64,000 bases of DNA from Dietzia sp. B32. Lineage in GTDB: Bacteria; Actinomycetota; Actinomycetes; Mycobacteriales; Mycobacteriaceae. Under the pieces are notes generated by a model. The model ran no database searches. It worked only from the letters and a program-made list of their open reading frames with translations, and was not told the DNA's origin. The stretch is taken from positions 1,488,001-1,552,000 of the forward strand of contig NZ_CP093845.1 of the NCBI RefSeq assembly GCF_024732245.1, written 5' to 3'. Of the stretch, positions 9,319 to 17,388 are shown in pieces (position 1 is the stretch's first letter; each line of letters begins with the position of its first letter). The translations under genes and the position numbers were made by a program.

Positions 9319-9540
9319 TCAGCCTGCGGAGAAGTACGACGTATCGAGGTACTCGTGCACGGCCTTGGAGTGGACCCGGAACGACCGACCCACCCGCACG
9401 GCGGGCAGCTCGCCCGAGTGGACGAGTCTGTAGACCGTCATCTTGGACACGCGCATCAGCGCGGCGACCTCGGCAACGGTGAGGAACTGCGAGCCCCCCG
9501 CCGCCTGCGAGCCGCCTTCGGTCTTGTCGGTAGTCGCCAT
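9319..9540 (-). CDS. Excisionase/BldC-type helix-turn-helix protein (Rv0500A-like)
   Basis: A 73-residue MerR-like winged HTH protein: LTVAEVAALMRVSKMTVYR is the helix-turn-helix and LPAVRVGRSFRVHSKAV the wing, as in excisionase-family DNA-binding proteins. The ATG at 9540 is preferred because GAAGGG lies ~8 nt upstream; an ATG at 9600 would add 20 residues without domain. Same position as Rv0500A between proC and the tiny basic protein. A single-domain DNA binder lacking recombinase or phage partners, so probably a chromosomal regulator rather than a true excisionase. Confidence 0.92.
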   Translation of the reverse strand: MATTDKTEGGSQAAGGSQFLTVAEVAALMRVSKMTVYRLVHSGELPAVRVGRSFRVHSKAVHEYLDTSYFSAG

Positions 9541-9640
9541 CGTCACAACCCTTCGTGGCACGCGTCGTGCCGCAGGCTTCCCCTCCTGCGGTACGGACAC
9601 GCACGTGCTGGGTATGAGCCTAGCGTGAATGGTGTGATCA

Positions 9641-9721
9641 ATGCGACGGGAGTGGGCGAATTACATCGACGACACGCCGCCCGATCCCGCCTTCACCCAT
9701 CCTGAGCTGGGGTTGTGCTAA
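9641..9721 (+). CDS. Possible 26-residue ORF ending at a hairpin
   Basis: An ATG-TAA frame of 26 codons (RREWANYIDDTPPDPAFTHP...) on the plus strand between the HTH gene and proC. About 80% of third codon positions are G or C, which fits coding bias here, and the stop codon lies 7 nt before a perfect 13-bp palindrome. There is no clear ribosome site and no recognised family. It could be a genuine small protein or chance. Confidence 0.3.
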   Translation: MRREWANYIDDTPPDPAFTHPELGLC

Positions 9722-9727
9722 ATAAGC

Positions 9728-9763
9728 GACCCGCCGGGTGGCTCACATCTCACCCGGCGGGTC
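9728..9763 (-). terminator. Perfect 13-bp hairpin after proC
   Basis: Arms GACCCGCCGGGTG (9728-9740) and CACCCGGCGGGTC (9751-9763) with a 10-nt loop. Read leftward the stem is followed by GCTTATTTAG, a modest U-rich tail, so it should terminate proC; it could also end the small plus-strand frame at 9641-9721. Confidence 0.75.
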
Positions 9764-9825
9764 GGTTCGGTAGGCGCACACGCGGCCCGTTCGGCCACGG
9801 CGGCGACGGGCGGGGCGCGGGTCGG

Positions 9826-10665
9826 TCAGTCGTCCTCGTCGTCGTCGTCGGAGACCGAGGCCTGGGCCAGCGCCCGCGACCGCGTCGCCGCCGCCTCGAC
9901 CGCCTCCGCCACGGCCGAGCGCAGTCCCCCGGCCTCGAGCCTGCGGATGGCCGCCGCGGTGGTGCCGCCCGGGGAGCTGACGTTGTAGCGCAGCTCGGCG
10001 GGCCCCTCGCCGCCGGCGGTGAGCATCGCGCCCGCGCCGAGCGCCGTGCCGGTCGCCAGCGTGAGCGCCACGTCGCGGGGCAGCCCGCGCTCCACGCCTG
10101 CGTCGACCATGGCCTCGGCCAGGAGGAAGAAGTAGGCGGGGCCGGACCCGGACACCGCGGTCACGGCGTCCATCTGGGACTCGGCGACGACGACGACGAG
10201 TCCCACGCTCTCCATCATCGTGACCACCTGCGCGAGGTGCTCGTCGCGCGCATAGCGGCCCTTGCAGACCGCGGAGACGCCGTGCCCCACGAGCATCGCC
10301 GTGTTGGGCATGACCCGCACGACCGGCGAGCCGGCGCTGAGCTTGTTCTCCAGCACAGTGGTGGGCACGCCCGCCGCGAGCGAGACCACGATCGACTCGT
10401 GGACGCTGTCCGAGATGGCCTCGCCGATGCGATCGACCACCGCCGGCACGTCCTGGGGCTTGACGGCCACCACGATCACGTCGGCGCCCTCGCAGCCGAT
10501 GTCGAGGCTGGTGGACAGGATGTTGTACTTCTTGGCCAACTCGTCGGCGCGGGCCTGCACGGCCTCGATCACCACGATGTCCGAGGCCTCGGTCCCGGAC
10601 TCGCGGAGCCCCGCGATGAGGGCCTCGCCGATGCGTCCGCCACCGACCACTGCGATTCTCGTCAT
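9826..10665 (-). CDS. proC: Pyrroline-5-carboxylate reductase
   Basis: A 279-residue enzyme that makes L-proline from 1-pyrroline-5-carboxylate with NAD(P)H. The Rossmann motif is RIAVVGGGRIGEALIAGL at the N-terminus, VAVKPQDV and RVMPNTAMLVGHG follow, and the family signature around residue 220 is present as YNVSSPGGTTAAAIRRLE. The C-terminus ends in an Asp-rich tail (DDDDEDD). Monocistronic, with a palindrome on each side. Confidence 0.96.
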   Translation of the reverse strand: MTRIAVVGGGRIGEALIAGLRESGTEASDIVVIEAVQARADELAKKYNILSTSLDIGCEGADVIVVAVKPQDVPAVVDRIGEAISDSVHESIVVSLAAGVPTTVLENKLSAGSPVVRVMPNTAMLVGHGVSAVCKGRYARDEHLAQVVTMMESVGLVVVVAESQMDAVTAVSGSGPAYFFLLAEAMVDAGVERGLPRDVALTLATGTALGAGAMLTAGGEGPAELRYNVSSPGGTTAAAIRRLEAGGLRSAVAEAVEAAATRSRALAQASVSDDDDEDD

Positions 10666-10755
10666 GCCGTCAACAGTGCCACACGCGATCAGTGCCGCAC
10701 GCGCGCCGCCGTCGGCCGGCCGTGGGGCTGCCCTCCCGCTCCGGCACCGAACTTC

Positions 10756-10813
10756 ACCTGTCGGAATGCGACTGACCTGCGGGGCCCCTCAGGTCAGTCG
10801 CATTCCGACAGGT
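10756..10813. repeat. Perfect 24-bp inverted repeat
   Basis: Arms at 10756-10779 and 10790-10813 are perfectly complementary for 24 bp (starting ACCTGTCGGAATGCGACTGA) around a 10-nt GC-rich centre. It sits between proC and the repetitive membrane protein gene, which already has its own terminator at 10968-11000. Just to the right, an 18-nt direct repeat (GCAGCCGCGGGCTGACGG) occurs at 10856-10873 and 10889-10906. No T-run follows either arm, so this is not a typical terminator. Otherwise the 10666-11023 gap shows no gene. Confidence 0.85.
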
Positions 10814-10967
10814 CAGTCGGGGGCTCCCCCGGGATTCCGGCGCGGGCGGCGGCGGGCAGCCGCGGGCTGACGGGGCGGGCGGCGGGGGGCAGCCGCGGGC
10901 TGACGGCGCGGACTGGCGGCCCGGGCCGTCGGCTGGACGCTCATACCGGGCGCCGCCGCAGAGACGA

Positions 10968-11000
10968 CTCCGCCCGCACCTGGTGCAGGTGCGGGCGGAG
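10968..11000 (-). terminator. 15-bp hairpin after the repetitive membrane protein gene
   Basis: Arms CTCCGCCCGCACCTG (10968-10982) and CAGGTGCGGGCGGAG (10986-11000) pair perfectly with a 3-nt loop, 24 nt past the stop codon of the leftward gene ending at 11024. Very stable; acts most likely as its terminator. Confidence 0.8.
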
Positions 11001-11023
11001 TGAGGTTCGCGGCCGGGGTCCGG

Positions 11024-12784
11024 TCAGGTGACCAGCCTGAGCAGGAGCGGACCGCACGTCACGCCGAGACCGACGATCACCGCGAGGGCGATACTGACCG
11101 AGTCGTTGGTCCTGCGCAGGACCCGGACCATGGCGACCAGGCCGATGATCACCACGATCGCCAGCGCGAAGGCCACCCACGGCAAGTCGCGCCAGAGCAA
11201 TTGGAAGCCGATGAACAGGGCCGCGCCCGCGACCGCCGAGGCGAGCACCTGCGCGATGAGGATCAGCCACTGCGATGCCGGTGACCGCTCGGGCTCCGCG
11301 CCTCCGGGGGTGTACTCGAAGTCGCGGTATCGCGAGGAATCCGGTTCGCCCGGGGCCTGACGCGGCGCGGCCGCCGGCGCTGAGGCGGTGTCCGCGCGAT
11401 CGGTGCCCGCACGGTCGGTGTCTGCGCGATCGGTGCCTGCACGGTCGGCGGCGCCGGACGGCTGCTGACCCGCCGACCGCTCTGTCGTCGTCTCGTCGGA
11501 CTTCGGCCGCTCGGTGCCGGTGCCCGCCCCGGTGACGGCCGCGGCCATCCCCGCGACTCCTGCACCTCCGGCAGCGGCTGCGGTCGCCGCGCCGAGGGCA
11601 CCCCCGCGCGTGGCGGTGCCGGACTCGCCGTCCTGATCGGCGGGAACCTCGGGGGCACGGTGGGCGGTCGAGCCGCTACCCGACGGCACGCCCCATGCAG
11701 GCGCGTCGGCTCCCGCAGGGGCCTTGTCGGCTCCCGCGGGGAACTTGTCGGTCGGGGCGCTCGTCGGTGCTGCCGCGCTCTTGTCAGCCGCAGCGCCCTT
11801 GTCAGCCGCCGCGCTCTTGTCAGCCGAGGGCTTGACCCCAGGGGCCGCGGACGAGGCCGGGGCGGGCTTGACCGCAGGGGCCGCGGACGAGGCCGGGGCG
11901 GGCTTGACCGCAGGGGCCGCGGACGAGGCCGGGGTGGGCTTGTCGGCACTGTCGGCGGCGGTCTTGTCGGCGGCTGCGGCACCGGCGACACCCGCCGCGC
12001 CGGCGCCCGCGACACCTGCAGCAACGGCGCCGGCCGGCCCCACGCCGCCGCGATCAGGTCGATCGGTGGGCGTCGGGCGGGTGGCAGGCGCGGTGGACCC
12101 CGACTGCTCCGGCTCCTTGCGCCTGCGGCCGAACAGCCCGCGGAGGCCACCCTTCTTCTCGGGCTGGCCGGTGTCATCGGCGATGTCGGCCCGCGGCTGG
12201 GCCGGAGCCGACGGAGCCGACGGGGACGGAGTCGACGACGGCGCGGCGTGCTGCGTCGAGGCGGCCGGCATCCGCGTGGTCGCCTGCTCCGACGCCGATG
12301 GGGTCGGGGTCGGCGTGGCGGCCGACGGCGTGGTCGACTTCTCGGCCGACCCGGCGGAGGCGGACGTCGGTGCCCCGGTCTCGGGGGCCCGCCGCCTGCC
12401 CGAGGGCTTCGGAGCCTGCTGGCCCTGAGGTGTGGCCGCGCTCGTCGTCGTCGTCCCCGGGGTCTTCTGGGCCGCCGTCACGGCACCGTCCCCGGCGCCC
12501 GTCACGGCACCGCCGTCAGCGCCCGCCTCCGCGCCCTGACCTGCGTCGGCACCGGCGGCGGCTGCTTCCTCGGCCTCCCGGGCCCGACGCCGCGCCGCGC
12601 GACCACTGAGCACGGTGTCGTCGGTGATCCTGGGGATCTCACCGGTGAGCTCGGAGACGCTGAGCCCGCCGTCCTCATCGGCCCGGCGACGACGACGCCC
12701 GGTCGGAGCGGCCTGCTGCTCTGCGCCCATGCGCTTGAGCAGCTCCGCCACGGTGATCTGCTGACCGTCTGAATCCTCGGCCAT
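11024..12784 (-). CDS. Repetitive Ala/Pro/Thr-rich membrane protein (Rv0497-like)
   Basis: A 586-residue protein. The first ~75 residues contain VAELLKRMGAEQQ and a basic patch followed by LTGEIPRITDDTVLSGRAARRRARE; the next ~400 are low-complexity Ala, Pro, Thr, Ser and Asp with three tandem 12-residue repeats (SSAAPAVKPAPA). The last ~90 residues hold three transmembrane segments (ILIAQVLASAVAGAALFIGF, VAFALAIVVIIGLVAMV, SIALAVIVGLGVTCGPLLL). Position beside ppx matches Rv0497. ATG at 12784 is 2 nt from the ppx stop. Topology suggests a long disordered cytoplasmic arm anchored to the membrane. Function unknown. Confidence 0.85.
   Translation of the reverse strand: MAEDSDGQQITVAELLKRMGAEQQAAPTGRRRRRADEDGGLSVSELTGEIPRITDDTVLSGRAARRRAREAEEAAAAGADAGQGAEAGADGGAVTGAGDGAVTAAQKTPGTTTTSAATPQGQQAPKPSGRRRAPETGAPTSASAGSAEKSTTPSAATPTPTPSASEQATTRMPAASTQHAAPSSTPSPSAPSAPAQPRADIADDTGQPEKKGGLRGLFGRRRKEPEQSGSTAPATRPTPTDRPDRGGVGPAGAVAAGVAGAGAAGVAGAAAADKTAADSADKPTPASSAAPAVKPAPASSAAPAVKPAPASSAAPGVKPSADKSAAADKGAAADKSAAAPTSAPTDKFPAGADKAPAGADAPAWGVPSGSGSTAHRAPEVPADQDGESGTATRGGALGAATAAAAGGAGVAGMAAAVTGAGTGTERPKSDETTTERSAGQQPSGAADRAGTDRADTDRAGTDRADTASAPAAAPRQAPGEPDSSRYRDFEYTPGGAEPERSPASQWLILIAQVLASAVAGAALFIGFQLLWRDLPWVAFALAIVVIIGLVAMVRVLRRTNDSVSIALAVIVGLGVTCGPLLLRLVT
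11841..11948 (-). repeat. Three tandem 36-bp coding repeats
   Basis: Three copies of a 36-nt unit at 11841-11876, 11877-11912 and 11913-11948; the first two are identical, the third differs near its end. They encode in-frame 12-residue repeats in the membrane protein. Likely prone to copy-number variation between strains. Confidence 0.85.
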
Positions 12785-12786
12785 CG

Positions 12787-13734
12787 TCAGCTCCCCTTCC
12801 CGTCGCCGCCCACGTCCCGGTCGAGACGCTGCAGGATGAGCCCCTCTCGCAGAGCCCACGGACAGATTTTCACACTTTCCAGACCCAACGCACGCATGGA
12901 CGCCTCCGCCACCAGCGCCCCCGCCACCACCTGATGCGAGCGGTCGGAGCTGATGCCCTCCAACTCTGCCCTGTCCGCGGCCGTCATGCGGGAGATAAAC
13001 GCGATCACCTGCCGCAGACCGGCAGCCGTGAGGACCCGCTCGGCGCGCGGGCCCTCCGACGACGGCGCCGCACCCGTGAGCCGCGCCAGCATGCGGAACG
13101 TCTTGGAGGTGGCGCACGCCAGGTCGGGTTCGCCGGCCGCGCGCAGTTCCCTGGCGGGCCCGTCGAGCTCGGCGTCGATGTAGTCGCGCAGCTGGTTGAT
13201 CCGCTTGCGTTCCGGCGGGTCGGTCTTGAACCAGTCGTGGGTGAGGCGGCCGGCGCCCAGCTGCAGGCTGTGTGCCTGCTCGGGCAGCTCGTCCTCCCCG
13301 GAGGTCATCTCGAGCGACCCACCACCGATGTCGAGGTTGACGATCCGCCCCGCGCTCCAGCCGTACCAGCGGCGCGTGGCGAGGAACGTCATACGCGCCT
13401 CGTCCTCGCCGGAGAGGACCCGCAACTCGATCCCGGTCTCTTTCTCCACCTTGGCCAACACGTCGTCCGAGTTGGCGGCGTCCCGCACGGCGGAGGTGGC
13501 CAACGCCATGACCTCGCGGCACTTGGTGGCCTCGGCCAGCTCGGCGGCCTCGTTGACGGCGTCGACGAGCCGGGCGATGCCGGTCTTGGAGATGTTGTTG
13601 TCCTCGTCCAGGTACTCGATCAGGCGCAACCGGGTCTTGGAATCGTTCATGGGCGTGGGATGGCCACCACGGTGGGCATCGACCACCACGAAATGGACCG
13701 TGTTACTTCCCACGTCCAGGACACCTAATCTCAC
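12787..13734 (-). CDS. ppx: Ppx/GppA family exopolyphosphatase
   Basis: A 315-residue actin-fold phosphatase of the short Ppx1 type (compare Rv0496). Motifs: [17 protein letters not shown] (phosphate 1), [14 protein letters not shown], and the second phosphate loop [16 protein letters not shown]. Lacks the C-terminal HD domain of long Ppx enzymes. It hydrolyses polyphosphate or pppGpp terminal phosphates. Its neighbourhood with SenX3-RegX3 fits phosphate homeostasis. Followed by the membrane protein gene 2 nt on. Confidence 0.92.
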   Translation of the reverse strand: MRLGVLDVGSNTVHFVVVDAHRGGHPTPMNDSKTRLRLIEYLDEDNNISKTGIARLVDAVNEAAELAEATKCREVMALATSAVRDAANSDDVLAKVEKETGIELRVLSGEDEARMTFLATRRWYGWSAGRIVNLDIGGGSLEMTSGEDELPEQAHSLQLGAGRLTHDWFKTDPPERKRINQLRDYIDAELDGPARELRAAGEPDLACATSKTFRMLARLTGAAPSSEGPRAERVLTAAGLRQVIAFISRMTAADRAELEGISSDRSHQVVAGALVAEASMRALGLESVKICPWALREGLILQRLDRDVGGDGKGS

Positions 13735-13767
13735 ACGCCCACCCTAAACGGTCTACGGTCGCTGGTT

Positions 13768-14622
13768 GTGACCGCCACCGAACGCCCCTCGACCCCGGGC
13801 GCCCCGCTGCCCGAGGTCCCCCTCGACTTCCCGCGCGAGTGGTACACGTTCCCCGACCCCGCGAATGACGAACATCTGATCTCCGCCGACATGACGTGGC
13901 TGCTGTCGTCGTGGACGTGTGTCTTCGGTACGCCGGCCTGCCACGGCATCGAGCGCGACCAGCCCGACTCCGGTTGCTGCACCCACGGCGCGTTCCTCTC
14001 CGACGACGCCGACCGACAGCGGCTCGAGGCCAACGTCGCGCTGCTGCGGCCGGAGGAATGGCAGCACCGGGACGCCGCCCGGGCCGCCGCGTCGGCCGAC
14101 GGGAGCGCGCTGGAAGCGTGGCTCGAGGAAGACGAACTGACCGGCGACGACGGCGAGATGGAGCCCGCCCTCAGGACGCGCCGCCTCGGCGGACGGTGCG
14201 TGTTCTTCAACGACGTCGGGTGGCCGACCGGGTCGGGCTGCGCCCTGCACCACCTCGCCGGGCGGACGGGGCGGAGCCTGCCCGAGTCCAAGCCGGACGT
14301 CTGTTGGCAGCTGCCGATCCACGTGACCCGCGAATGGGAGACCCGCCCCGACGAGGTGGAGATCCTCCACACCCGCGTCGGGGAGTACGACCGTCGCGGC
14401 TGGGGCCCGGGCGGGCTGGACCTGGACTGGTACTGCACCGGGTCCCCCGAAGCGCACGTCGGCGTGGACCCCGTCTATATCTCCCTGCGTGACGAGTTGG
14501 TCGAACTCCTGGGCGCCCAGTGCTACGAGGTGCTCGCCGCGGCGTGCCGGCGCCGGCGGCAGCTCGGGATCGTGGCCGTGCACCCGGCGACAGAGCGGGC
14601 CGGTCAGCCCTCGAACTTGTAG
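13768..14622 (+). CDS. Conserved Cys-rich protein (Rv0495c-like, YkgJ/DUF3109-type cluster)
   Basis: A 284-residue cytoplasmic protein with no classical domain call but a strong cysteine pattern: FGTPACHGI near residue 55, [14 protein letters not shown] near 70, [11 protein letters not shown] near 145, [12 protein letters not shown] near 158 and [11 protein letters not shown] near 177. The order resembles the zinc/iron-chelating YkgJ/DUF3109 proteins. GTG at 13768 begins just past the divergent ppx start. The 3' end overlaps the regX3 stop by 19 nt on the opposite strand. Corresponds to Rv0495c. Metal binding is inferred. Confidence 0.82.
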   Translation: MTATERPSTPGAPLPEVPLDFPREWYTFPDPANDEHLISADMTWLLSSWTCVFGTPACHGIERDQPDSGCCTHGAFLSDDADRQRLEANVALLRPEEWQHRDAARAAASADGSALEAWLEEDELTGDDGEMEPALRTRRLGGRCVFFNDVGWPTGSGCALHHLAGRTGRSLPESKPDVCWQLPIHVTREWETRPDEVEILHTRVGEYDRRGWGPGGLDLDWYCTGSPEAHVGVDPVYISLRDELVELLGAQCYEVLAAACRRRRQLGIVAVHPATERAGQPSNL

Positions 14623-15293
14623 CCCAGCCCGCGGACGGTCACCAGGTGCACCGGCTTGCCGGGATCGGACTCGATCTTCGAGCGCAGGCGCTTGACGTGC
14701 ACGTCGAGGGTCTTGGTGTCGCCGACGTAGTCCGACCCCCACACGCGGTCGATGAGTTGCCCGCGGGTGAGGACCCGGCCGGAGTTGCGCAGCAGGTACT
14801 CCAGTAGGTCGAACTCCTTGAGCGGCAGCGTGACCGCCGACCCCCGGACGAGCACCGTGTGGCGCTCGATGTCCATCCGCACGGGCCCGGACTCCAGGAC
14901 GCCGATCTCGTCGACCGGTTCGGACTCGGCCTCGGCGCCGCGCCGCAGCACGGCACGGATGCGGGCGATGAGCTCGCGGGCCGAGTACGGCTTGGTGACG
15001 TAGTCATCGGCCCCCAGTTCCAGGCCGACGACTTTGTCGATCTCACTGTCCCGGGCGGTCACCATGATCACCGGGACGGTCGAGGTCATCCGCAGTCGCT
15101 TGCACACATCCGTGCCGGACATCCCGGGGAGCATGAGGTCGAGCAGCACGATGTCCGCGCCGTCGGACTCGAAGTTCTGCAACGCGGTCGGGCCGTCCCC
15201 CGCGACGGTGACCTCGAAGCCTTCCTTGCGGAGGAGGAACGCCAGCGGATCCGCCAACGAGTCCTCGTCCTCCACGATCAGCACCCTGGTCAC
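14604..15293 (-). CDS. regX3: Response regulator RegX3 (OmpR/PhoB family)
   Basis: A 229-residue two-component regulator. The receiver domain has the acidic pair E8/D9, phospho-acceptor Asp52 in [12 protein letters not shown], Thr in [10 protein letters not shown], and Lys in [16 protein letters not shown]. The C-terminal winged helix ([32 protein letters not shown]) binds direct repeats near phosphate-responsive promoters. GTG at 15293 overlaps the senX3 stop (GTGA). Known mycobacterial RegX3 is activated under phosphate limitation; the ppx gene nearby fits. Confidence 0.95.
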   Translation of the reverse strand: MTRVLIVEDEDSLADPLAFLLRKEGFEVTVAGDGPTALQNFESDGADIVLLDLMLPGMSGTDVCKRLRMTSTVPVIMVTARDSEIDKVVGLELGADDYVTKPYSARELIARIRAVLRRGAEAESEPVDEIGVLESGPVRMDIERHTVLVRGSAVTLPLKEFDLLEYLLRNSGRVLTRGQLIDRVWGSDYVGDTKTLDVHVKRLRSKIESDPGKPVHLVTVRGLGYKFEG

Positions 15294-16486
15294 GGCACCT
15301 GGTCCTCTCCTTGTGTGGCCTGCTTGGCGTCGGGTGGTCCCCCGTCGCCGCCCGGCTCCACATGAGCCGGAAGTTCGAGTGTGAAGGTCGACCCGGTACC
15401 GGGCCGGCTCCACAGACTGACCGCGCCGTTGTGGTTCTGCGCGACGTGCTTGACGATCGCCAGGCCCAGTCCGGTCCCGCCGGTCGCGCGGGAGCGGGCC
15501 TTGTCGACGCGGAAGAACCGCTCGAAGACCCGGGCCTGGTGCTCCGGGGCGATGCCGATGCCGCGGTCGGTGACACGCAGCGTCACGGTGTCGCCGTTGA
15601 TGCCCCGGGTGATCGACACCGGGGTGTGCTCGGGCGAGTAGTTGATGGCGTTGGAGATGAGGTTGGACACCGCCGTGACCAGCAGGGTCCAGTCGCCCCT
15701 GACCTCGAGCCCGGACGGCGCATCGGTGATGAGCTCGATCCCCGCCGCCTCGGCCGCCGAGGCGGACCGGCGCAGCGCCTCGGCCACCACGTCGTCCACG
15801 TCCACCGGCTCCGGGTCGCGGATCCGCTCGGCGCCCTGCAGTCGCGAGAGCTCGATGAGCTCGGAGACCATCTTGCCGAGCCGCTGGGCCTCGCTCACCA
15901 CGCGGCCGCCGAAGTACTCGACAGAGTCCGGGTCATCCTTGGACTCCAGCAGCGCCTCGGCGAGCACAGCCATCGCCCCGACCGGGGTCTTGAGCTCGTG
16001 GGAGACGTTGGCGACGAAGTCGCGGCGGGCGGCTTCCATGCGACGGTGTTCGGAGTCGTCGTCGGCGAACACCACGACGAACTGCTCGCCGTTGCCCTCG
16101 AGGATCTCCCCGCGTCCACTCACCGACGGGATGCGGCGGCGACCGGGGGCCATCTTGGCCGGCAGGTCGAATCGGGTGGGGTGCCCGTCCGTGAACGTCG
16201 ACTCGGCGGCGCGCCAAACCGGATCCACCAGCAGGCGGTCGTCCACGATCCCCAGCTCGGCGGCGCGACGGTTGTAGAGGACCACATCCTGGTGGCGGTC
16301 CACGACCGCGAGTGCGTACGGCGCCTGCTGATAGACGCCCCGCAGCACGTCCAGCCTACTGGGCCCGGCCTGCTCGGCACGGCGTCGCTCGCCGCGCCGG
16401 TGGATCAGTGGGACGACGAAGCCTCCCACGATGAAGCCGATGATCCCGGCGACGATCGCGAGGAAGATCCCCAGACTGACCTGCAC
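15290..16486 (-). CDS. senX3: Phosphate-responsive sensor histidine kinase SenX3
   Basis: A 398-residue PhoR-like kinase. A single N-terminal membrane segment (ISLGIFLAIVAGIIGFIVGG-like, residues ~3-27) is followed by a basic stretch and a PAS-type domain (~50-120). The phospho-accepting His is near residue 163 in FVANVSHELKTPVGAM. ATPase motifs: N-box LISNAINYSPEH, G1 VTDRGIGIAPEHQ, F-box VFERFFRVDKARSR, G2 GGTGLGLAIVKHV. Translationally coupled with regX3. No extracellular sensor loop, so input likely comes through a PhoU/Pst-type partner. Confidence 0.95.
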   Translation of the reverse strand: MQVSLGIFLAIVAGIIGFIVGGFVVPLIHRRGERRRAEQAGPSRLDVLRGVYQQAPYALAVVDRHQDVVLYNRRAAELGIVDDRLLVDPVWRAAESTFTDGHPTRFDLPAKMAPGRRRIPSVSGRGEILEGNGEQFVVVFADDDSEHRRMEAARRDFVANVSHELKTPVGAMAVLAEALLESKDDPDSVEYFGGRVVSEAQRLGKMVSELIELSRLQGAERIRDPEPVDVDDVVAEALRRSASAAEAAGIELITDAPSGLEVRGDWTLLVTAVSNLISNAINYSPEHTPVSITRGINGDTVTLRVTDRGIGIAPEHQARVFERFFRVDKARSRATGGTGLGLAIVKHVAQNHNGAVSLWSRPGTGSTFTLELPAHVEPGGDGGPPDAKQATQGEDQVP

Positions 16487-16529
16487 GACCCCGATCCTAC
16501 GGTGTGACGTTCCGTCGCCCGAATCGACA

Positions 16530-16572
16530 AACCCCCGGCCACCTGCGAGAAGTTCGCGGGATGCCGGGGGTT
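16530..16572 (-). terminator. Hairpin after gpm
   Basis: Arms AACCCCCGGC (16530-16539) and GCCGGGGGTT (16563-16572) with a 23-nt loop, 29 nt past the stop of the leftward phosphoglycerate mutase gene; read leftward TTTGTCG follows. Confidence 0.65.
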
Positions 16573-16600
16573 CGCGACCCGTTCACCGGGCCTTCACCTA

Positions 16601-17347
16601 CTACTTGCCGCCCTGGTTGGCCACGGCCGCGGCGCCGGCGGCGGCGGCCTCCGGGTCGAGGTAGGTACCGCCCGGGTTGGCGACCAGTCCGGTCTCGTCG
16701 AAGTGGTAGACCAGCGGGATCCCGGTGGGGATGTTCAGGCCCGCGATGTCGGAGTCCGAGATCCCGTCGAGATGCTTGACGAGCGCACGCAGCGAGTTGC
16801 CGTGGGCGGCCACCATCACGGTCTTGCCCTCCGCCAGCTTCGGGGCGATCTCGGCGGCGTAGTACGGGATGAACCGGTCCACGACGTCCTTGAGGCACTC
16901 GGTCAGCGGCACCTCGGGCAGGTCGGAGTACCGGATGTCGGAGGTCTGCGAGTACTCGCCCGCCGGGTCGATCGCCGGCGGCGGGGTGTCGTAGCTGCGG
17001 CGCCACAGCATGAACTGCTCGTCGCCGTACTGGTCCTTGATCTCCGCCTTGTTCAGACCCTGCAGCTTGCCGTAGTGACGCTCGTTGAGCTTCCAGTGCC
17101 GGATCACCGGGACCCAGTGGCGGTCACACGCGTCCAGCGCGATGTTCGCAGTGGTGATCGCGCGCCGCAGCAGCGAGGTGTACAGGATGTCCGGCAGGAT
17201 CCCCGCCTCGGCGAGGAGCTTGCCGCCGCGGACCGCCTCCTCCCGTCCGAGATCGGTCAGGTCGACGTCGACCCAGCCCGTGAACTGGTTGGATGCGTTC
17301 CACGTGGACTGCCCGTGACGCAGGAGGACGAGTGTTCCGTAAGCCAT
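16601..17347 (-). CDS. gpmA: 2,3-bisphosphoglycerate-dependent phosphoglycerate mutase
   Basis: A 248-residue glycolytic mutase interconverting 3- and 2-phosphoglycerate. The phosphohistidine is His11 in [20 protein letters not shown]; other signatures are [30 protein letters not shown], and [20 protein letters not shown] at 17347 puts the family N-terminus at residue 1. It lies upstream of senX3-regX3 as in mycobacteria (gpm1). The C-terminus has an Ala-rich tail. Confidence 0.96.
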   Translation of the reverse strand: MAYGTLVLLRHGQSTWNASNQFTGWVDVDLTDLGREEAVRGGKLLAEAGILPDILYTSLLRRAITTANIALDACDRHWVPVIRHWKLNERHYGKLQGLNKAEIKDQYGDEQFMLWRRSYDTPPPAIDPAGEYSQTSDIRYSDLPEVPLTECLKDVVDRFIPYYAAEIAPKLAEGKTVMVAAHGNSLRALVKHLDGISDSDIAGLNIPTGIPLVYHFDETGLVANPGGTYLDPEAAAAGAAAVANQGGK

Positions 17348-17388
17348 ACGGCCATTATGACCCGCGCTCGGAGGACTACGGTGCAGAC

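Noticed and set aside
9319-9540. Phage excisionase
   Set aside because: The HTH protein belongs to the conserved actinobacterial locus with proC and the tiny basic protein; no integrase nearby.
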